Source: an uncultured SAR86 cluster bacterium
GTDB lineage: Bacteria > Pseudomonadota > Gammaproteobacteria > Magnimaribacterales > D2472
Direction of reading: 5' to 3'
NCBI GenBank assembly: GCA_902586925.1
Contig: CACIJE010000003.1
Span: forward strand, 1 to 62,551
DNA: 62,551 bases
Both the position numbers and the translations under genes were made by a program. Below are positions 56,665 through 62,551 of this stretch, piece by piece. Numbering within the stretch: position 1 is the stretch's first letter; each line of letters begins with the position of its first letter. The notes beneath the pieces were generated by a model, which saw only the letters and a list, made by a program, of their open reading frames with translations, was not told where the DNA came from and searched no databases.

Positions 56665-57777
56665 ATGAATTTAGATTTTTCAAATGATCAAAAGTTTCTT
56701 CAAGAAGAGGCTAGAAAATTTCTTGAAAAAGAAGGCGCACTGTTGAGAAACAGAAATGTTTTAGAGAATAAATCATATATTGATATAGAATTATGGAAAA
56801 AAATTGTTGAACTTGGATGGACTGGTATCAGAATCCCTGAAGAGTATGATGGCCTAGGATTAGGTCATCTTGAATTATGTGTAATTGCTGAAGAACTTGG
56901 AAGATTTTTAGCACCCGTGCCCTACTCATCCTCTGTGTATTTATTTACTGAATCAATAATAAACTATGGCAATGATCAAATTAAAAAAGAATTTCTACCT
57001 AAATTAGTGAGCGGAGATATTGTTGGAACACTTGCTGTGACAGAAGCACTACATGCGCCATCTGCCTCAAATATAAATGTAACATATGAAAGTGGGAGGC
57101 TTAATGGTAAAAAGATTGCTGTACCTGATGCAAATGTATCAACTCATGCTTTGGTGGTTGCAAAATCATCTAAAGGCATAAGCCTTCAAATTGTTGATTT
57201 ATCATCTAACGGAGTTTCAATTGAGCATCAAGAGACAATTGATGAGAGTAGAGGTCATTTTTCAATTACATTTGATAATGTAGAAGCAGAGTTAATTGGT
57301 GATGAAGTTTCTGGTTGGGAAATATACGAATCAATAATTAATCAAGCTGCAGTTCTTTTTAGCTATGAACAGATAGGTGGTTCACAAGCCTCCCTTGATA
57401 TGGCTGTAAATTATGCTAAAGAAAGATATGCCTTTGGAAGACCAATTGGTTCTTATCAAGCAATAAAACATAAATTGGCTGACATGTATATTGCTCTTAC
57501 TTTAGCAAAATCCAATTGTTACTATGCAGCATGGGCATTATCTACTGATGCTTCAGATTTGCCCTCAGCATCTGCAACTGCAAGAGTAAGCGCTACAAAA
57601 GCATATCAGCTATGTTCCAAAGAAAATATTCAAACACATGGTGGTAATGGTTTTACATGGGAGTATGATTGCCATATGTTTTACAGAAGATCTAAGTTGT
57701 TATCATTAAATATAGGTTCGCTAAATAATTGGAAAGAAAAATTGGTTACAAGCTTAGAACAATCAAATATTAATTAG
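56665..57777 (+). CDS. Acyl-CoA dehydrogenase, first member of an adjacent pair
   Basis: 370 aa from the ATG at 56665 (MNLDFSNDQKFLQEEARKF); an ATG at 56629 adds 12 non-family residues. The N-terminal helical domain, a TEALHAPSASN loop where FAD-type enzymes have T-E-P-x-A-G-S-D, and the C-terminal FGRPIGSYQAIKHKLADM and IQTHGGNGFTWEYD are seen. The altered TEA-type loop and short C-terminus suggest a divergent, perhaps non-catalytic, subunit. It is 8 bases before a second, more canonical enzyme, the arrangement of heteromeric (alpha2beta2) dehydrogenases. Confidence 0.87.
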   Translation: MNLDFSNDQKFLQEEARKFLEKEGALLRNRNVLENKSYIDIELWKKIVELGWTGIRIPEEYDGLGLGHLELCVIAEELGRFLAPVPYSSSVYLFTESIINYGNDQIKKEFLPKLVSGDIVGTLAVTEALHAPSASNINVTYESGRLNGKKIAVPDANVSTHALVVAKSSKGISLQIVDLSSNGVSIEHQETIDESRGHFSITFDNVEAELIGDEVSGWEIYESIINQAAVLFSYEQIGGSQASLDMAVNYAKERYAFGRPIGSYQAIKHKLADMYIALTLAKSNCYYAAWALSTDASDLPSASATARVSATKAYQLCSKENIQTHGGNGFTWEYDCHMFYRRSKLLSLNIGSLNNWKEKLVTSLEQSNIN

Positions 57778-57785
57778 GAAAAATT

Positions 57786-59006
57786 ATGGATTTTAAAGAT
57801 ACTAAAGACGAAGCTAAATTTAGAAATAAATGTCTAGATTGGCTTGAAAAAAACGCTTCATATAAAGACGAATCAACTCCTCAAAATGATGATTTTGCTA
57901 ATAAAGACAAAATAGCGGCTGCAAAAGCCTGGCAAAAAAAGAAATATGATGCAGGATGGGCAATGCTTCACTGGCCAAAGGAATATGGTGGAATTGGAGC
58001 TAGTTCTATGGAAAGAATAATTTGGGCTAATGAAGAGTCAAAATTTGATGTACCAAAGGGTATCTTTGAAATTGGGCTTGGTATGTGCGGTCCTGTAATG
58101 ATGGAATATGCCACAGAGGAACAAAAAGGAAGATATTTGCCTGCAATGGCTGAAGGAAAAGAAATTTGGTGCCAACTTTTTTCAGAACCGTCAGCTGGAT
58201 CTGACGTAGCCGGTTTAAAAAGTAAGGCAATTCAAGATGGTGACAAATGGATTATAAATGGTCAAAAAGTATGGACATCCGGAGCGCACTTTTCTGACTT
58301 TGGAATACTTGTCGTTAGACATGATCCAAATGAAGCAAAACATAAAGGTATGACTTTCTTTTTTGTTGATATGAAATCGCCAGGAATTGAAGTAAAACCA
58401 ATTAAACAAATAACTGGAGGATCTAGTTTTAATGAGGTTTATTTTACGGATGTTGAGATACCAGATTCACAACGCTTAGGAGATATTGGTGATGGTTGGA
58501 AGGTTGCTATTACAACTTTAATGAATGAAAGATTGGCAGTTGGTGATGCAGATGGAGCTGATGTAGAGGATGCATTTAGGTGGGCTAAAACCCAAGATAG
58601 TCAAGGTGAACCACTTCTAAATAATGGAGCAGTGAGAGATTCAATTGCTGATTGGTATTGTCAAAAAAGTGGTTTAAAAAATACAAAACTTAGAACTATG
58701 TCTGCACTTTCCAGAGGAGATACTCCTGGTCCAGAGGCTTCAATTACTAAAATTGTTAGCGCTGGAAAGCTTCAAGATATTGGAAACTTTGGCATTGATT
58801 CGTTGGACATGGCAGGAATGTTAAGAGCTGATAGCATGGACATTAAAGGTTTTCAAAATGCATGGTTGGGTGCACCAGGACTAAGAATTGCTGGTGGTAC
58901 TGATGAAATTCTAAGAAATATTATTGCTGAGAGAGTTTTAGGTCTCCCACAAGATCCTAGGGCTGATAAAGGCATACCATTTAAAGACATACCCACAGGA
59001 AACTAA
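57786..59006 (+). CDS. Acyl-CoA dehydrogenase, second member of an adjacent pair
   Basis: 406 aa. The FAD/substrate loop QLFSEPSAGSDVAGLKSKA is canonical, followed by WIINGQKVWTSGAH. The C-terminus has the APGLRIAGGTDEILRNIIAERVLGLP motif, in which the position of the MCAD-type catalytic Glu is not Glu, as in enzymes that use another Glu. It follows the 370-aa dehydrogenase by 8 bases. Such pairs form mixed tetramers in degradation of sterol side chains and other branched acyl-CoAs. The substrate here is unknown. Confidence 0.9.
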   Translation: MDFKDTKDEAKFRNKCLDWLEKNASYKDESTPQNDDFANKDKIAAAKAWQKKKYDAGWAMLHWPKEYGGIGASSMERIIWANEESKFDVPKGIFEIGLGMCGPVMMEYATEEQKGRYLPAMAEGKEIWCQLFSEPSAGSDVAGLKSKAIQDGDKWIINGQKVWTSGAHFSDFGILVVRHDPNEAKHKGMTFFFVDMKSPGIEVKPIKQITGGSSFNEVYFTDVEIPDSQRLGDIGDGWKVAITTLMNERLAVGDADGADVEDAFRWAKTQDSQGEPLLNNGAVRDSIADWYCQKSGLKNTKLRTMSALSRGDTPGPEASITKIVSAGKLQDIGNFGIDSLDMAGMLRADSMDIKGFQNAWLGAPGLRIAGGTDEILRNIIAERVLGLPQDPRADKGIPFKDIPTGN

Positions 59007-59016
59007 TAGTATAAGT

Positions 59017-59529
59017 TTATAAAAAGCTCACCATAATCTCATCAACCAACATATTTGATGCGTCGTCATAAGATATTGACCTATTCGAACCTTGTCTCCA
59101 TATGGTCACAACTGTCCAAAGTGTCTTTTCATCGTCAAGATCCTTTAGATTAACTCTCAGAATATTTTGGGTCACATTATAAACGTTATCTCTTAAACGA
59201 TAATAATCATAGTAATATCTCGAGTAGTGAAAATTCAAATTATCTGATTCAACAGTTTCCTTTGTTGAAAAGTTTATATCAAAAACAATATTTGAATCTT
59301 TATTGTATATAAGACCCCTATCCTCAATAGCGGATTTAAGATTTTCTTTAAACCTCTCAAGAGCTATAGGATTAACCTCTGCACTCAAATTTGTAGTATT
59401 TATCTTTATATTAAATTGGTTATAATTACTCAAACTAAAAGTATCAATTGAATCAATTTTAAGATTTGATTGAGTAGTGGAACATCCAACTAAAATTACA
59501 AAAGTTAAAAGTGTTATTATTTTTTTCAT
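59017..59529 (-). CDS. DUF4136-like lipoprotein
   Basis: 170 aa. The signal peptide ends in the lipobox ILVGCS. The mature part starts with a beta strand and has a conserved-looking KENLKSAIEDRGLIYNKDSNIVF segment, in two adjoining parts, as in DUF4136 lipoproteins (an alpha/beta fold with a paired-helix region and late WRQGSNRS). Function unknown. It is divergent from the M16C gene with 20 bases between starts. Confidence 0.75.
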   Translation of the reverse strand: MKKIITLLTFVILVGCSTTQSNLKIDSIDTFSLSNYNQFNIKINTTNLSAEVNPIALERFKENLKSAIEDRGLIYNKDSNIVFDINFSTKETVESDNLNFHYSRYYYDYYRLRDNVYNVTQNILRVNLKDLDDEKTLWTVVTIWRQGSNRSISYDDASNMLVDEIMVSFL

Positions 59530-59549
59530 AGATTGTTTATTATTAGATT

Positions 59550-61175
59550 ATGTTTAATTTAGAAGATCAAAAATATATAAAATTATTAGACCTTAATGCA
59601 CAAATATATACCGAATCTGAATTCAATTGCAAGCATATTCATTTAGATTCTTCTAGTGAAGAAAAAGTCTTTATGGTGGCCTTTAGAACCATACCTGAAG
59701 ATTCTACTGGTGTGGCTCATATTCTTGAACATACAGCATTGTGTGGCTCAAAAAAATATCCTGTTAGAGATCCTTTTTTTATGATGATAAGAAGGTCATT
59801 GAATACTTTTATGAATGCTTTCACTTCAAGTGATTGGACGGCATATCCTTTTGCAACTCAAAATGACAAAGATTTTAATAATTTATTAAGTGTATATTTA
59901 GATTCCTCATTTTTTCCAAATTTAAATGAATTAGACTTTCTTCAAGAGGGTCACAGACTAGAATTTTCTGAGAAAGATAATTCTGATAGTGATTTAGAAA
60001 TCAAAGGAGTTGTTTACAATGAAATGAAAGGTGCGATGAGCTCAATAACTAGTCAGCTATGGGCTGGATTATCCAGGCACCTATATGAAACATCAACTTA
60101 TAAATTTAATAGTGGTGGAAATCCTGAAGACATATTAGATTTAACACATGACTATTTGGTAAATTTTCATAAAAAACATTACCACCCTTCAAATGCAACT
60201 TTTTTTACATTTGGAAAATTAAATCCTGAAGATATTCAAAATTATATACAAGAAAATGTATTAATAAATTTTGAACCTTCGAAAGAGATAATTAATGTAA
60301 GAAATGAAAACAGAATATCACAACCTAAAGTGGTTACTGAATACTATAATCCCATGCCAAATGATGAAAACAATCATCATGTGGTCTTGAGCTGGCTTTT
60401 AGGAGAAAGTCACGATCCTGTTGAACTTTTAGAATCATATTTAATGTCTAATATTCTCTTGGATAATTCTGCTTCTCCACTAAGAAAAGCTTTAGAAAAT
60501 ACCAAATTAGGAAAATCATTATCTCCATTAACTGGTTTGGAGGCTGATCATAAAGAGCTTGTTTTTGCTGCAGGACTTGAAGGTGTAGATTCTGATAAAC
60601 AATTAGAAGTTGAACAATTAATATTGGATTGCTTAAAAGATGTTGTTTTAAATGGAATTTCAGAAGACCTTATTAATTCATCTCTACATCAATTAGAAAT
60701 CAAACAAAGAGAGATTTCTGGATCAGGCCTTCCATATGTTTTGATGTCATTTGTTTACCAAGAATCAAGCTTTCAAGCAGATGCAAGACCTGAAAGAGAA
60801 AAAGTTCTTGGTTTTATACCTTGGTTTAGATCTTCTTCAGCTGTTGGATATTCTCAAGCACTAACAAAAACTTGGGAAGATTATAAGGACGAAACTGGAA
60901 ACACACGAGCCAGTAGAAAAAACTTTCAAGATTCCGCTGATTTTATTGGTTGGTATGCTAGCAAGGGTTATTATCAGGGATTTGAAAAAACAGATGCAAG
61001 GTCACTTTATCTTGCTTATCATGAGGGTTACACAGGCTTCAAAAAAAAGACATATAGAAAGAAACAGTGGTTAATAAAAGTTGCTGATAGAGTTCAAGAA
61101 AGATCTACAAAATATCAGAAGCAATATTGGGGTTGCTCTAAAGAACTTAAAAGAAAAAGGTTTTTCTTTTTTTAA
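59550..61175 (+). pseudogene. Chimeric ORF: N-terminal part of an M16C (PreP-like) peptidase joined to C-terminal part of an SLT transglycosylase
   Basis: 541 aa in one open frame, but of two unrelated families. Residues 1 to about 395 are the N-terminal M16C region: zinc motif H57-I-L-E-H61, distal Glu158 in VVYNEMKGAM, YLVNFHKKHYHPSNATFF, and LHQLEIKQREISGSGLPY. The M16C sequence then stops abruptly. Residues about 396-541 are the C-terminal part of a Slt-type protein, with catalytic E405 in YQESSFQADARP, GFIPW, AVGYSQ, DFIGWY and LAYHEG. The normal second half of the peptidase is on the other strand (61176-62551). The product is unlikely to be a working fusion. Confidence 0.8.
60732..60749. 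other. Junction between the M16C and SLT segments
   Basis: The family identity of the translated sequence switches within residues 395-400 (GLPYVLMS), where both families have a similar short stretch. An inverted repeat AGAAATC / GATTTCT (about 60696-60720) lies just upstream. No transposon or direct-repeat scar is visible. Confidence 0.65.
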
Positions 61176-62551
61176 TCAAATATTTTTGATTTCTAAGCCC
61201 AAATCTGTCATTTCTTCTATGTAGTTTTCGCCTGCAATAACAGATTTTTTTGATTCATTGAACAAATATTTACGTGAAACATTAGTTAAGTCTTTCAAAG
61301 TACATTCTTTAACTTTAGATCTGAAATAAAGCCTTTTTTCTTTATCTTTGTTATCAAGATTATTTGAGAAATCACTCATTGCCTCACCAAAAGGTGATAA
61401 TGGCTTATCAATACTTGATATTATGCCTAAAATTCCTTCATCAAGTTGATCTTGAGAAATATCTTTTAATGACCACGCCCTAGATTTTTTAAAATCATCA
61501 AAAGTATTTCGACATCTTGGATCACGATAGGAGAAAAATTTAAATACTTTGTTATTAGAATCTTGCATAGCACCAGAACCATATGCTCCACCTTTTTCTC
61601 GAATTGCAGTATGAAGATACCCATTTCTCAATACTGCTCCTAAAACACTTAATGCAGCAGCATCATCGTGTAAAAAATCAACTGTAGGAAAAGCTTCTGC
61701 ACAATAACTTACTTGAGCACCTGTGATCCATCCTATAGATTTTTGTTGTATATCAAAATAATCTTGAGTTTCAACAACATCTTTAAATTCATTAAATTCA
61801 AAATTAATGTTTGATTTATTTATGTCTAATGATGAAGCTGTAAAAGAATAAATGGGACTTGAGCTAATCTTATTTTTAATACTATTTAATAATTCAACAT
61901 AACGATTAATTGCTGATGAGGTATCTATACTTTTTGATAGCTGTCCTGTATTGGAAATATAATTTAAACCAGATGTGAAATCATTTGTTGAAGATATATT
62001 ATTAATTTGAGCAGCTGCATTACTCATAGCCAAAATATGACCATTTTGAATAAGCGATTTATCATTATCCGAAGATATAAAATTAAGCATATCCTTAATT
62101 CTATTTTTATCAGAGAAGTTCGCATCCTTAGCTGTATCAATCATAAGCTCTTGCATATTTTTTTCGTTTTTCTCAAGTGATTTCGATGTAATTTTGAGTG
62201 CTAAAGTATGCGCAGACGCATCTTTGTTAGGTATGAGTGAAAAACTTGATGAAATTCCTCCAGTCAATGCCGACTGAATTTTTTGTATTTCTTCATAACT
62301 TTTATTTCCAATTCCAACATCAGTTAATGTGTTAGTAAATAACGATGCAACCTTAAATTCATCCATTGAAAGATTCTTACACGGCAATAATATTGAATGA
62401 TATGTAATTCCATTTGTCCCAACATTGTAAAAATAATTTTTGTTATCATTTTTATATGTTTTTGAGCTTGGATAACTTCTTATTTCTGGAATATCGTCTT
62501 TAGTAACCTTGGGTAATACATCAGGATTATCAACTTTTTCTTGCCTTTGTT
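61176..62551 (-). CDS. M16C (PreP-like) peptidase, C-terminal half, open to window edge
   Basis: The frame is open from the right edge (first full codon at 62549) to the stop at 61176, about 457 residues. It begins inside the family at QRQEKVDNPDVLPKVTKDDI and continues YNVGTNGITYHSILLPCKNL, both typical of the PreP middle. Later segments are ALTGGISSSFSL, TAIREKGGAYGSGAMQ and RDPRCRNTFDDF, with the Arg/Tyr pair that helps substrate binding in M16 C-domains. No ATG suits as a true start, so it is a fragment of a larger gene. It complements the N-terminal part found on the plus strand, less about 115 missing residues. Confidence 0.88.
   Translation of the reverse strand, partial: QRQEKVDNPDVLPKVTKDDIPEIRSYPSSKTYKNDNKNYFYNVGTNGITYHSILLPCKNLSMDEFKVASLFTNTLTDVGIGNKSYEEIQKIQSALTGGISSSFSLIPNKDASAHTLALKITSKSLEKNEKNMQELMIDTAKDANFSDKNRIKDMLNFISSDNDKSLIQNGHILAMSNAAAQINNISSTNDFTSGLNYISNTGQLSKSIDTSSAINRYVELLNSIKNKISSSPIYSFTASSLDINKSNINFEFNEFKDVVETQDYFDIQQKSIGWITGAQVSYCAEAFPTVDFLHDDAAALSVLGAVLRNGYLHTAIREKGGAYGSGAMQDSNNKVFKFFSYRDPRCRNTFDDFKKSRAWSLKDISQDQLDEGILGIISSIDKPLSPFGEAMSDFSNNLDNKDKEKRLYFRSKVKECTLKDLTNVSRKYLFNESKKSVIAGENYIEEMTDLGLEIKNI

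Noticed and set aside
59550-61175. Genuine two-domain enzyme: M16C peptidase fused to lytic transglycosylase
   Set aside because: The M16C half ends mid-fold, the SLT half lacks its start, and the missing M16C half lies on the other strand next door. An inversion or chimera explains this better than a functional fusion.

Overview
The window looks like chromosome of an AT-rich, streamlined marine gammaproteobacterium. The gammaproteobacterial character comes from conserved gene neighbourhoods: rnhA-dnaQ beside gloB-mltD, tig-clpP-clpX-lon-hupB-ppiD, xseA beside an M23 peptidase, wrbA-DUF2069, and hda-pgsA-DUF2066 divergent from purM-purN-DUF3108. Very low GC, gaps of a few bases, many TAATG/ATGA overlaps, a TonB receptor beside a GH16 glucanase, several acyl-CoA dehydrogenases and a pseudoazurin suggest an oligotrophic surface-ocean heterotroph of the SAR86 type. 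That placement is inference; no rRNA gene is present.

Layout. 1-3.5 kb: gltX (cut by the left edge), dnaQ and rnhA on the minus strand, gloB and mltD on the plus strand. 3.5-16.7 kb: a long minus-strand run, in transcription order tRNA-Pro, tRNA-Arg, trhO, a GST-like gene, tRNA-His, tig, clpP, clpX, lon, hupB, ppiD, oppA, oppB, oppC. It combines tRNA maturation, protein folding and proteolysis, and peptide uptake. 16.8-24.1 kb: folD, gpsA, tRNA-Asp and tRNA-Val, an EamA exporter, xseA, an M23 peptidase, a TlpA-like lipoprotein and wrbA. 24.2-34.7 kb: sppA, hda, pgsA, purine synthesis genes, dcd, recR, dnaX, recX and envelope proteins. 34.7-43.1 kb: a heat-shock gene with an apparent RNA thermometer, a DsbD-like protein, membrane transporters, a serine hydrolase, pseudoazurin and tRNA-Val(GAC). 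43.1-50.3 kb: sbcB, an acyl-CoA dehydrogenase divergent from a LysR regulator, an SDR and a Ca/Na exchanger. 50.3-55.3 kb: an apparent beta-glucan locus (MFS transporter, GH16 enzyme, TonB receptor with a terminator in its leader) and tRNA-Leu. 55.3-59.5 kb: small membrane proteins, an adjacent pair of acyl-CoA dehydrogenases and a lipoprotein. 59.5-62.5 kb: a broken M16C (PreP-like) peptidase locus.

Main points for a second look: (1) the right end carries the N-terminal part of a PreP-like protease joined in frame to the C-terminal part of an SLT transglycosylase, while the C-terminal half of PreP lies on the opposite strand immediately downstream. This is the signature of an inversion or an inverted amplification/assembly chimera. 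(2) A sigma32-like promoter and a three-hairpin ROSE-like 5' UTR precede the Hsp20 gene. (3) A strong intrinsic terminator with a mutually exclusive alternative hairpin sits directly before the ribosome binding site of the TonB receptor. (4) Two nine-A runs in dnaX, just after domain III, each lead to a near-immediate stop in the -1 frame, as expected for a tau/gamma switch.

No stretch over 300 bases lacks a gene or RNA. No CRISPR array, insertion sequence, prophage or recognisable defence system was seen.
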